Made by a program: the position numbers and the translations under genes. A stretch of DNA of 13,130 nt from an uncultured Caldimonas sp. (GTDB lineage: Bacteria; Pseudomonadota; Gammaproteobacteria; Burkholderiales; Burkholderiaceae): contig NZ_CAMLJQ010000069.1 in NCBI RefSeq assembly GCF_946480305.1, positions 1-13,130 on the forward strand, read 5' to 3'. The notes beneath the pieces were generated by a model. That model had not been told where the DNA came from. It searched no databases and worked only from the letters and a program-made list of their open reading frames with translations. The stretch's first letter is position 1; every line of letters begins with the position of its first letter. This document shows, one piece after another, positions 1 through 6,737 of this stretch.

Positions 1-1077
1 GACGCCGGCAAGTCGCTGCACGAGGACTATCACGGCCAGACCGGCATCGACCTGAACCGTGCCGGCACGCCGCTGCTGGAGATCGTCTCCGAGCCGGACA
101 TGCGCTCGTCGGCCGAGGCCGTGGAATACGCGAAGGCGCTGCACGCGCTGGTGGTGTGGCTGGGCATCTGCGACGGCAACATGCAGGAAGGCAGCTTCCG
201 CTGCGACGCCAACGTCTCGGTGCGCAAGCCCGGTGAGCCGTTCGGCACGCGGCGCGAGATCAAGAACCTCAACAGCTTCCGCTTCCTGCAGCAGGCGATC
301 GACTACGAGATCAACTGGCAGATCGACCAGATCGAAGACGGCCTGAAGATCCAGCAGGCGACCGTGCTGTTCAACCCGGACACCGGCGAGACGCGTTCGA
401 TGCGCACCAAGGAAGACGCGCACGACTACCGCTACTTCCCCGACCCCGACCTGCCGCCGCTCGTGATTGCGCCGGAATGGGTGGAGCGCGTGAAGGGCGA
501 GATGCCGGAACTGCCGCGTGTGATGGCCGAGCGCTTCCAGCGCGACTACGGCTTACCGGCCTATGACGCGACGATGATGACGCAGTCGAAAGACTTCGGT
601 CGCTACTTCGAGGCGGCCGCGAAGGCCTGCGGGCAACCGAAGCTGGTCGCGAACTGGTTGATGGGCGAGGTGTCGCGCCGCCTGAATGCCGAAGGGCGTG
701 AGCTGGCCGACAGCCCGGTGAATGCGGAGACGCTGGCGAAGATGATCGGCCGCATCGCGGATGGCACTATCTCGAACAACGGCGCGAAGCAGGTGTTCGA
801 TCTTCTTTGGGCAGCAGGGCGCTTGAATGGCGCACCGGTGTCTCTTGACTACGTCGATCGCACGATTGAGGAGCAAGGCCTCAAGCAGATGTCCGACACC
901 GGCGAGCTGGAGAAGATCCTCGACGAGGTGCTGGCCAACAACGCCAAGTCGGTCGAGGAGTTCCGCGCCGGCAAGGAAAAGGCCTTCAACGCGTTGGTCG
1001 GCCAGGCCATGAAGGCGACCAAGGGCAAGGCCAACCCGGCGCAGGTCAACGAGCTGCTGAAGAAGAAGCTTGGCTGA
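1..1077 (+). CDS. gatB: Asp-tRNA(Asn)/Glu-tRNA(Gln) amidotransferase subunit B, 5'-truncated
   Basis: GatB is the tRNA-binding and kinase-like subunit of the GatCAB amidotransferase. It phosphorylates mischarged Glu-tRNA(Gln) or Asp-tRNA(Asn), and the ammonia released by GatA then forms Gln-tRNA or Asn-tRNA in the cytoplasm. The reading frame is open from the first base and gives 358 residues before TGA. It starts in the conserved GatB cradle sequence ([16 protein letters not shown], then [11 protein letters not shown]) and continues with [23 protein letters not shown] and the [13 protein letters not shown] motif. The C-terminal helical and YqeY-like tail ([13 protein letters not shown], then [14 protein letters not shown]) is intact. 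GatB is usually about 475-490 residues, so roughly the first 120 lie upstream of the window. gatA and gatC are not visible but would be expected upstream. Identification is very secure from motif order. Confidence 0.97.
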   Translation, partial: DAGKSLHEDYHGQTGIDLNRAGTPLLEIVSEPDMRSSAEAVEYAKALHALVVWLGICDGNMQEGSFRCDANVSVRKPGEPFGTRREIKNLNSFRFLQQAIDYEINWQIDQIEDGLKIQQATVLFNPDTGETRSMRTKEDAHDYRYFPDPDLPPLVIAPEWVERVKGEMPELPRVMAERFQRDYGLPAYDATMMTQSKDFGRYFEAAAKACGQPKLVANWLMGEVSRRLNAEGRELADSPVNAETLAKMIGRIADGTISNNGAKQVFDLLWAAGRLNGAPVSLDYVDRTIEEQGLKQMSDTGELEKILDEVLANNAKSVEEFRAGKEKAFNALVGQAMKATKGKANPAQVNELLKKKLG

Positions 1078-1091
1078 CCCGGCCAGCATGA

Positions 1092-1123
1092 GTAAAAAGG
1101 CCGGCGTGTGCCGGCCTTTTTAC
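1092..1123. terminator. Bidirectional intrinsic terminator between convergent genes
   Basis: A perfect 14-bp inverted repeat, GTAAAAAGGCCGGC (1092-1105) and its complement (1110-1123), encloses a GTGT loop. A GC core of seven pairs is flanked by A5 on one side and T5 on the other, so either strand gives a GC stem followed by a U run. It sits 14 bases after the gatB stop, and the minus-strand DUF3617 gene ends inside it: its TAA occupies 1120-1122. It can therefore end gatB transcription on the plus strand and the seven-gene minus-strand cluster on the other. Confidence 0.9.
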
Positions 1124-1686
1124 TTCATGGGTTTCAGCCCCTTGCAGTCGGCACCCAGCCACTTCGCCGTCTGCTCCATCTTCATCGTCATCGGCTGGCC
1201 GTTCATCGTGCCCTGCATCGACATCGAGGTCTTGTAGCCCTCGGGCGTCATGTCGTAGCCGCGGCCTTCGCCCTTCACGCCGCCTTGCGGGCCGGTGCAC
1301 GAAAACGCGAATTTCGCTTCGGTGGACGACACCGGCGTGACCTTGTGCTCGCACTTCATGCTGGGGTCGGGCGGTTGCGCGGTGGGCTCGCGATCGGCCA
1401 TCTCCTGCGAGAGGCAGTGCCGCATCACGTTGGGCTTGTCGGTCAGGCCCACGCCCTGCTCGCGCATCATCTTCTCCATCTGCGCGCGCTGGGCGGGTGG
1501 CATCTGCGCCATCATGGCCTGCATCTCGGCCTGCGAGGGCATTTTCTGCCCGCCCACCTGGCCGCTCTGTTGGGTCTGCTGCACTTCCCACAGGCCGGCC
1601 TTGCGCTTGACGAGGCTTTGGGCGTGCAGGCTGCCGCAGGTGGCGACGAGCGCTGCGGCGAGTGCGAGATGAGGGATCGTCTTCAT
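1120..1686 (-). CDS. Secreted DUF3617 family protein, Met-rich
   Basis: This encodes 188 residues, starting at ATG 1686 with a good AAAGGA ribosome site (1694-1699) about 7 bases upstream. Residues 1-22 look like a Sec signal peptide: K2, a hydrophobic stretch LALAAALVATCGSL, then LHA|Q as a probable signal peptidase I site, so the mature protein should be periplasmic. The mature start, LVKRKAGLWEVQQTQQ, and the spaced cysteines (C91, C112, C130, C181) with a RHCLSQE element match the DUF3617 family, whose biochemical role is unknown. The four mature cysteines could form two disulfides. Methionine is unusually frequent (20 of 188 residues), grouped at residues 49-74 and 155-170. It lies 17 bases after the DUF2214 gene on the same strand and its stop codon lies inside the shared terminator. 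Family assignment is good; function is unknown. Confidence 0.85.
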   Translation of the reverse strand: MKTIPHLALAAALVATCGSLHAQSLVKRKAGLWEVQQTQQSGQVGGQKMPSQAEMQAMMAQMPPAQRAQMEKMMREQGVGLTDKPNVMRHCLSQEMADREPTAQPPDPSMKCEHKVTPVSSTEAKFAFSCTGPQGGVKGEGRGYDMTPEGYKTSMSMQGTMNGQPMTMKMEQTAKWLGADCKGLKPMK

Positions 1687-1703
1687 CGGAGCATCCTTTC
1701 GTG

Positions 1704-2156
1704 TCAGCGGGTCCACACGCCGCGCGCCAGCATCGTGGCAGCCAGCGGGATCAGGATCAGCAGGTGGGCTTCGATCATCACCCACTTGCGCGCCTGCTTC
1801 ACCTCGGCCTCGGCAGGCAGCGTGCCGGTGGCGTCGACCGCCTTGCGCCAGCGCGCGAACATCAACGTCGGCTTGATCGACATGAGTCCGATCACGACGA
1901 ACAGCGTCAACTTCACGTGCAGCAGCGGCTGGCTCCAGTACCAGCCGAACCCTTTGACGCCCCATACCGTGCGGGCCAGCCCGGTGGCCAGCACCGCGAG
2001 CGCGGTCAGCATGTAGATGAAGTCGATCCTGGCAAGCCGCCGCACCACGGCGGCGTTGATCCATTCGCTGCGGCACAGCGCGGCTTCGCTGGTGAGGAAC
2101 ACCACGAGCGACAGGATGGCGACGATGTGGGCATAGGCGAGCAGGGCTTCGAGCAT
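1704..2156 (-). CDS. DUF2214 family four-TM membrane protein
   Basis: This 150-residue inner-membrane protein has four predicted hydrophobic segments at about residues 4-26, 45-63, 80-99 and 128-146. The N-terminal MLEALLAYAHIVAILSLVVF and the following SEAALCR stretch are typical of DUF2214 proteins, which have no established function. Three histidines sit in or at the edge of membrane segments (H10, H80, H131), and E24 is also inside the first segment; these could bind a cofactor or metal, but that is inference. The start at ATG 2156 puts the protein directly into TM1, as in the family, although no clear Shine-Dalgarno sequence precedes it. It begins 58 bases after the NadR-like gene and is followed 17 bases later by the DUF3617 gene. 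The two may be cotranscribed with the upstream operon, but they are not part of the overlapping block. Confidence 0.82.
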   Translation of the reverse strand: MLEALLAYAHIVAILSLVVFLTSEAALCRSEWINAAVVRRLARIDFIYMLTALAVLATGLARTVWGVKGFGWYWSQPLLHVKLTLFVVIGLMSIKPTLMFARWRKAVDATGTLPAEAEVKQARKWVMIEAHLLILIPLAATMLARGVWTR

Positions 2157-2214
2157 GGCGGGCGTGGATGAGCGTGCGGTGGGGACGCGGCATTGTGGGC
2201 CGCGCGGCCGAGCT

Positions 2215-3294
2215 TTACAACGCCGGGGGGTGTTGCGCGGGCTCGGGCGGGCCGAGCACTTGCTCCGCGGCGGCCAGCCGCTGCGCCAGCGAGCCGCGCA
2301 AACGGGTGTAGCGCACGCCGGCCGCGGCCAGCGCCGACCCGTACCAGCGCTGTTGCCACTCGCGGAAACCGGCGTCGCGCCGGGTGCCGTCCTGCACGAA
2401 TTCGAAGTCGGGTTCGCAGAGGAACACGTGTGCATAGCCACGCAGGGCGGCCTGCACCAGGGGGGGCGGCCGCTCGCCGAACATCGCCTCGCTGTAGCAC
2501 AGCGTGGTCAGCGGCGAGGTGTCGCAGAAAAGATACTGGTGCGCTTGGTCGAGCAGGGACTCTTCCCGTTCCACCTGCACGCGGGCGATGTGCAGCAGGT
2601 CGTCGCGGGTCAGTGCGCCGTCGCAGGCGTCCCAATGCTCGCGGCCGAACTCCGTGGCCCAGGTGCTGCCGTAGTGGCGGGCCAGCGCGGCGGCGAGGGT
2701 GGTCTTGCCCGTCGATTCGCCGCCCAGCAGGCACACCCGCTGCACGAAGCTGCGGTAGACCACCGGCGCCATCGCATGGCGGTGCTGGTGCGGATGGGCA
2801 CGCAACTGCGAGCCGGAGATCGGAAAGCGCGAGCGCTGCAGGTCGAACAGCACCGGCTCGACCGGGCTGCCTTGCCGCCGCGCAATGACGGCGGCGGTGG
2901 GGTGCACATAGGGTTCGCTGGCGAAGATCGCGTCCACCCGCGCGCGCAAAACCTCGGCCAGCAGCGCGGCGAGGTAGTGCTGATGCTCGGCGTCCGGCGC
3001 GTCGTTGCGCGGCAGTGGCGCAAAGCCCGGTGCCAGCGTGGCGAGCGTCGTCGCGTCGAGCACGATCGAGCGTGCCTGCGGCACGCGCGCGCGCAGCCAG
3101 TGCCGGCGTTGTTCGGCGCTGCAGTGCGCATGCTCGGGCACGCTGTAGCCGAGCACGATCACCTGTTCGCATTGGGCCAGCGCATGCGCGATCAGCGCCT
3201 CGTGGCCCAGGTGCAGCGGCGAGAACTTGCCGACGACCAGGCCGGTGCCGAAGCGGCTCGCCGGAGGGCGCTCCGGCATGCCCGGCGTGCTCAT
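2215..3294 (-). CDS. nadR: NadR-like bifunctional NMN adenylyltransferase / nicotinamide riboside kinase
   Basis: This 359-residue cytoplasmic enzyme should phosphorylate nicotinamide riboside to NMN and adenylylate NMN to NAD+. The N-terminal domain (about residues 15-170) has the nucleotidyltransferase signature GLVVGKFSPLHLGHEALI, with the HxGH-type motif, and the second signature ISGSQLRAHP. The C-terminal domain begins with the P-loop LLGGESTGKTTLA and carries FCDTSPLTTLCY (probable catalytic and Walker B region) and the EPDFEFVQDGTRRD element typical of NadR ribosylnicotinamide kinases. Enterobacterial NadR has an additional N-terminal helix-turn-helix repressor domain. Here it is absent, since the adenylyltransferase motif begins within about 20 residues of the start, so this protein is probably enzymatic only. 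The start ATG 3294 overlaps the pnuC stop (ATGA, 3291-3294) with GAGG 8 bases upstream, indicating translational coupling. The stop is TAA at 2215-2217. Enzyme class is secure; the symbol nadR is used in the broad sense. Confidence 0.9.
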   Translation of the reverse strand: MSTPGMPERPPASRFGTGLVVGKFSPLHLGHEALIAHALAQCEQVIVLGYSVPEHAHCSAEQRRHWLRARVPQARSIVLDATTLATLAPGFAPLPRNDAPDAEHQHYLAALLAEVLRARVDAIFASEPYVHPTAAVIARRQGSPVEPVLFDLQRSRFPISGSQLRAHPHQHRHAMAPVVYRSFVQRVCLLGGESTGKTTLAAALARHYGSTWATEFGREHWDACDGALTRDDLLHIARVQVEREESLLDQAHQYLFCDTSPLTTLCYSEAMFGERPPPLVQAALRGYAHVFLCEPDFEFVQDGTRRDAGFREWQQRWYGSALAAAGVRYTRLRGSLAQRLAAAEQVLGPPEPAQHPPAL

Positions 3295-3860
3295 GCGACT
3301 GCCTCGCGCTGCATCTGTTGCTGCCAGCGCCACCAGCCGTACCACGCGTTGCACCAGTAGACGGCATAGAGCACTGCCGTCACCTGCAGCCCGCGCGACA
3401 CGTACAGCGGCACCGCGATCGTGTTGACGAGCAGCCAGCACGGCCAGGTTTCCACCCGGCGTTGCATCAGCAGCAACTGCGCGAGCACGCTGAACGCCGT
3501 GACGGCCGAATCGGCCAGCGGCGCGGCCGCGTCGGTGTAGTGCCGCAACAGGGCGGCGTAGGCCAGCGTGGTCAGCAGCGCCAGCACAACGGCCACCGCC
3601 AGACGCCGCACGCCGGCTCGCGTGACCGGCAGCGCGGGCCGTGCCCCGACCCGGCTCCACTGCCACCAGCCCCAGGCGCTGGTGGCGATGAAGAAGACCT
3701 GCAGCCCCACCTCCGCATAGAGCTTCGCGCCGTGGAACACGAGCGCGAACAGCACGCAGCCGACGATCCCGGTCCACCACGTGTGCACGCTGTTGCGGGC
3801 CGCGAGCAGGATGGACACGGTGATCACGACGTTGGCGGCGAGTTCGAGATCCAGGTTCAT
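3291..3860 (-). CDS. pnuC: PnuC family nicotinamide riboside transporter
   Basis: This 189-residue inner-membrane protein matches the PnuC facilitative transporters in length and pattern. Hydrophobic segments lie at about residues 8-21, 27-44, 50-67, 85-104, 117-132, 138-155 and 158-176. Family motifs include the early N-S-x-x-T-W-W-x-G-I stretch (23-32), LMQRRVETWPCWLLVN (131-146) and the C-terminal YWCNAWYGWWRW (168-179). PnuC relatives also carry thiamine (PnuT) or riboflavin (PnuX), but the downstream gene, overlapping by ATGA (3291-3294), is a NadR-like kinase, and intracellular phosphorylation by NadR is the known way NR is trapped. NR is therefore the likeliest substrate. The start at ATG 3860 overlaps the stop of the upstream adenylate-forming enzyme, again as ATGA, with a GGAG Shine-Dalgarno 5 bases before the ATG. 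Confidence is high for the family and good for the substrate. Confidence 0.92.
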   Translation of the reverse strand: MNLDLELAANVVITVSILLAARNSVHTWWTGIVGCVLFALVFHGAKLYAEVGLQVFFIATSAWGWWQWSRVGARPALPVTRAGVRRLAVAVVLALLTTLAYAALLRHYTDAAAPLADSAVTAFSVLAQLLLMQRRVETWPCWLLVNTIAVPLYVSRGLQVTAVLYAVYWCNAWYGWWRWQQQMQREAVA

Positions 3861-5236
3861 CGCAGCTCCAGGTCGCTGGTGTACTGCACCACCTTGTCGC
3901 CGGGCGGCAGCGGTTCGGTCTCGATCGGCTGTTCTGCGCCGAACAGCCGGCACAGTGCGGCTTGCACCTCGTCCCGCAGCGACGGCGCGCCGTCGAGCTT
4001 CAGCGTCAGGCGGCCGTCGCGATGCTGATGCACGGCCCAGCGTGCCAGCGGGAAGCGCTTCAACGCGTGCGTGACTTCGATGTTGTTGATCCACGCACCG
4101 TTGCGCGCCCGAAACCGCACCGGTGGGCGGCCCTGCAGATCGAACAGCGCGGGTCCATAGGGCGTGCGCCCGAGCCGCGCATGGTCGCCGGTGCGGTAGC
4201 GCAGCAGGGGCAGCCATGGGTTGAAGCCGCCGGTGAGCGTGATCTCGCCGTGCTCGCCTGCTGGCAGCGGCCGCCCCTCGGCATCGACGATCTCGACGTA
4301 CAGCCGCGGCTGCAGCAGCACGTGCCCGTCGCCCTCGGGTGCCCGCACGGCGATGGGGCCGGCTTCGTTCATCGAGTACACATCGAGCACCGGCGCGCGC
4401 AGCCGGGCCTCCAACTCCAGGCGCTGGCCGTCCGTCAAGGCCATCGACGTGGACAGCAGCGCGCGCGGCCGGTGCGCGAGGCCCAGCGTGCACAACTCGG
4501 CCAGCGACACCGGGTCGCCCGAGATCAGCTCGGGGCGCAGGTCATCGAGATACTGGCGCCGGTCGTCCGGCGAGCGCCATTCGGCCGGGTGCAGGTTGAG
4601 CTTGACCAGGCCGCACTCGCCGCTCAACGGGTTGACTGAAACGTAGGTGAAGCAGCGCTGCTGAAAACCCGCGAGCACGATGCCCACCTGGCCGCGCCGA
4701 GCACGCGGCACGATGCCGTGCAGCCGCAGCGCGCGGCAGTGATGGCTGTAGTAGCAAGCGGCCACCACCGGGTGCGACGGCACCTTGATCGGGTGGCCGG
4801 TGGTGCCGCTGGTCGTGAAGCACACCAGGCGCGAGATGTCCGCGCCGCGCGGCACGAAGCGGGCCACGTCGGCGGCCAGGTCGGGGCGGCTCGTGGTGGG
4901 CAGGTCTTCCCAGCGGTTGATGGCGGGCAGGTGCTGAAAGAACGGCACCTCGCGGCGGCAGCGAGCCAGCAGGGCCCACGCCCAGGCCGGCAACTTGGCC
5001 GGCAAGTCGACGCGCCCGTGCATCACGCGCAGATGGCGCCAGCGCGCGAGCCACAGGTCCGTGGCCGTCAGCCGATGCCCGCTGCGATTGCGGAACACCG
5101 GCGCGTGCGGGTGCTCGACGAGCCGTTGCAGCAGCGCGGCCGCCTCGCGCGACAGGCCCGGCAGGTAGCGTGCATCGACGCTGCCCGCCGCGCCGGCGGG
5201 CACCGCATCAGGCCCAGCCATGCGTGCCTGCATCAT
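3857..5236 (-). CDS. PaaK-like AMP-binding (adenylate-forming) enzyme of unknown substrate
   Basis: This 459-residue protein belongs to the phenylacetate-CoA ligase / coenzyme F390 synthetase / CapK branch of adenylate-forming enzymes. Visible motifs are the ATP-binding loop TTSGTTGHPIK (141-151), the A5-type YSMNE (287-291), GEHGEITLTGG (327-337) and the A7-type YRTGD (347-351, D351 expected to hold the ribose). The C-terminal domain begins near 368, and PPGDK with K448 is a plausible A10 catalytic lysine. The hinge, usually GRxDD or GRxDK, reads GRPPV here (369-373), which is odd. An N-terminal region of about 100 residues (SREAAALLQRL, ARCRREVPFFQHL) is typical of PaaK relatives. The substrate cannot be read from sequence: an acyl-CoA ligase, an acyl-AMP synthase and an amino-acid or pyridine-carboxylate adenylating enzyme are all possible. 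Start ATG 5236 overlaps the upstream stop (ATGA) without a Shine-Dalgarno, suggesting reinitiation; the next codon is also ATG. The stop overlaps pnuC. Confidence 0.88.
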   Translation of the reverse strand: MMQARMAGPDAVPAGAAGSVDARYLPGLSREAAALLQRLVEHPHAPVFRNRSGHRLTATDLWLARWRHLRVMHGRVDLPAKLPAWAWALLARCRREVPFFQHLPAINRWEDLPTTSRPDLAADVARFVPRGADISRLVCFTTSGTTGHPIKVPSHPVVAACYYSHHCRALRLHGIVPRARRGQVGIVLAGFQQRCFTYVSVNPLSGECGLVKLNLHPAEWRSPDDRRQYLDDLRPELISGDPVSLAELCTLGLAHRPRALLSTSMALTDGQRLELEARLRAPVLDVYSMNEAGPIAVRAPEGDGHVLLQPRLYVEIVDAEGRPLPAGEHGEITLTGGFNPWLPLLRYRTGDHARLGRTPYGPALFDLQGRPPVRFRARNGAWINNIEVTHALKRFPLARWAVHQHRDGRLTLKLDGAPSLRDEVQAALCRLFGAEQPIETEPLPPGDKVVQYTSDLELR

Positions 5237-5811
5237 TCGCGCATGTACTTGTCGGCGCCGTCCTGTGCGCCGCTGCTGTCCAGGCGCGCGTGGACCGCGG
5301 CGTTGCGCTGTGCGTCGCCGTCCGGCGGGGGCGGTGCAGGGGCTGCGGGCGTCGCCGCGGGCGGCGGCCGGACCACGTGGCACACGCACCCGGCCAGCAG
5401 CAGCGCGATGCCCGCCAGGAACACGGCATCGCCCACCGGCTGCGACCAGCCATCGCGTTCGAGCAGCCAGTGCATGCCCCAGAAGAAGCCGATGCAGCCG
5501 GCAAGAAAACCGGTGACCCCGATCGCGTCCTTGCGCTGCTCGCCGGCCCAGGTGACCAGCAGACCGATGCCGGCGATCACCAGGGCCCACATGGTCCATG
5601 ACTGGGTGTTCAACCAGCGCGCAAGCGACAGCATCAGCGCCGCGAACATCAACAGCAGCGCCCAGTTCGCGAGCCGCGTGGCGGCTCGTCCGGGCACCTT
5701 GCCGATCTGCGCGGCGATGACGACCAAGGTCACCGCCGCGACCCATTTCAGCCAGTGGTCGAGCGTCGACACGCCATGCAGGGCGTTCCACCCCTTCAGC
5801 CACACGCTCAT
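5233..5811 (-). CDS. Uncharacterised five-TM membrane protein, Trp-rich
   Basis: I do not recognise a family for this 192-residue protein. It has five hydrophobic segments at about residues 19-37, 47-66, 71-89, 98-117 and 127-147. A low-complexity Pro/Ala tail (148-164) and a charged hydrophilic end (DGDAQRNAAVHARLD, then GADKYMRE) follow. Tryptophan is frequent (12 residues) and clusters at membrane borders. LAGC at residues 139-142 resembles a lipobox but lies inside TM5, so it is not a lipoprotein signal. The start ATG 5811 overlaps the LysR stop (ATGA, 5808-5811), and its own TGA overlaps the start of the adenylate-forming gene (5233-5236). Being sandwiched by overlaps on both sides argues strongly that it is a real gene whose product is needed with its neighbours. 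It could be a partner of the ligase, a transporter component or a membrane anchor; nothing in the sequence decides. Confidence 0.8.
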   Translation of the reverse strand: MSVWLKGWNALHGVSTLDHWLKWVAAVTLVVIAAQIGKVPGRAATRLANWALLLMFAALMLSLARWLNTQSWTMWALVIAGIGLLVTWAGEQRKDAIGVTGFLAGCIGFFWGMHWLLERDGWSQPVGDAVFLAGIALLLAGCVCHVVRPPPAATPAAPAPPPPDGDAQRNAAVHARLDSSGAQDGADKYMRE

Positions 5812-6737
5812 GGACTCGCGGGCTCCCGGCTGCTGCGCGACCAGTACTGCGCGTCGCCATAGGTGTGCTTGAGGAAGTCGATCCACAGCCGCACGCGCAG
5901 CGGCAGGTGCTTGCGCTGCGGGAACACGGCGAAGATGCCGTTCGGCGGCGCGGCGTATTCGTCGAGCACGCTGACCAGCCGGCCGGCGGCGATCTCGCCT
6001 TCCACTTCCCAGGTCGAGCGCCATGCGAGCCCCAAGCCGGCCAGGCACCAGTCGTGCAGCACCTGGCCGTCGGAGCAGTCGAGCCGGCCGGGCGGGCGCA
6101 GGTGCGTCAGCTCGCCGTCGATCACGAAGGCCCAGCCGCGGGTCTGGCTGGCGTCGGAGCTGAGGGTGAGGCACTCGTGCTGGTTCAGCTCGTTCGGATG
6201 CTGCGGCGCGTCACGGCGCTTGAGGTAGGCGGGCGAGGCCACGCACAGCCGCCGGTTGTCGGCCATGCGCACGCTCACCAGGCTGGAGTCGGGCAGGTCG
6301 CCGACCCGCACCGCGCAGTCGAAGCCTTCGTTGACGATGTCGACCACGCGGTCGCTCAGGTTCAGCGACAGCGACACCTCGGGGTGCAGCGACAGAAAGC
6401 GCGGCACCAGCGGCGCCACGTGGCGGCGGCCGAAGCCGGCCGGTGCGGTGATGCGCAGGTGGCCGCTGGCCTTGACGCCGCCTTCGGAGACGCTGGCCTC
6501 GGCGTTCGCCAGGTCGGTCAGCAGGCGTTGGCAGTCTTCGAGGAAGGCGCTGCCCTCGTGCGTGAGCGTGATGCGGCGGGTGGTGCGCAGCAGCAGCTTG
6601 ACGCCGAGCCGCGCCTCCAGTGCGTCGATGCGCCGGCCGATCACCGCCGGCGCCACGCCTTCGGCATTGGCTGCGGCGGTGAGGCTGCCTTTGGTGGCCA
6701 CCGCGACGAAGGATTCGATCTGCTTGAGGCGGTCCAT
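5808..6737 (-). CDS. LysR family transcriptional regulator
   Basis: This 309-residue regulator has the standard LysR layout. An N-terminal winged helix-turn-helix (about residues 4-62: MDRLKQIESFVAVATKGSLT, then VAPAVIGRRIDALEARLGV and LLLRTTRRITLTHEG) is joined by a helix to a substrate-binding-like effector domain (about 90-295, opening HLRITAPAGFGRRHVAPLVP). I chose ATG 6737 because it starts exactly at the conserved MDRLxxIESF of this subfamily and gives a normal length. An in-frame start at 6812 would add 25 residues that resemble translated intergenic DNA. No strong Shine-Dalgarno precedes 6737. It is unusual in heading the operon in the same direction as its likely targets, and its TGA overlaps the next start (ATGA). 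The classic LysR arrangement is divergent, so it could also control the divergent ATPase. Effector unknown. Confidence 0.93.
   Translation of the reverse strand: MDRLKQIESFVAVATKGSLTAAANAEGVAPAVIGRRIDALEARLGVKLLLRTTRRITLTHEGSAFLEDCQRLLTDLANAEASVSEGGVKASGHLRITAPAGFGRRHVAPLVPRFLSLHPEVSLSLNLSDRVVDIVNEGFDCAVRVGDLPDSSLVSVRMADNRRLCVASPAYLKRRDAPQHPNELNQHECLTLSSDASQTRGWAFVIDGELTHLRPPGRLDCSDGQVLHDWCLAGLGLAWRSTWEVEGEIAAGRLVSVLDEYAAPPNGIFAVFPQRKHLPLRVRLWIDFLKHTYGDAQYWSRSSREPASP

Noticed and set aside
2198..2209. GC palindrome GGCCGCGCGGCC just after the NadR-like stop, as a possible terminator or attenuator.
   Set aside because: It can form only a very short stem with a GC loop, and no T run follows on the minus strand.
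2460..2466. Run of seven G inside the NadR-like gene, as a possible phase-variable tract.
   Set aside because: It encodes Pro-Pro-Pro in an intact frame, and a run of seven is unremarkable in DNA this GC-rich.
5386..5397. LAGC in the 5-TM protein (residues 139-142), resembling a lipoprotein lipobox.
   Set aside because: It is inside the fifth membrane helix, far from the N-terminus.
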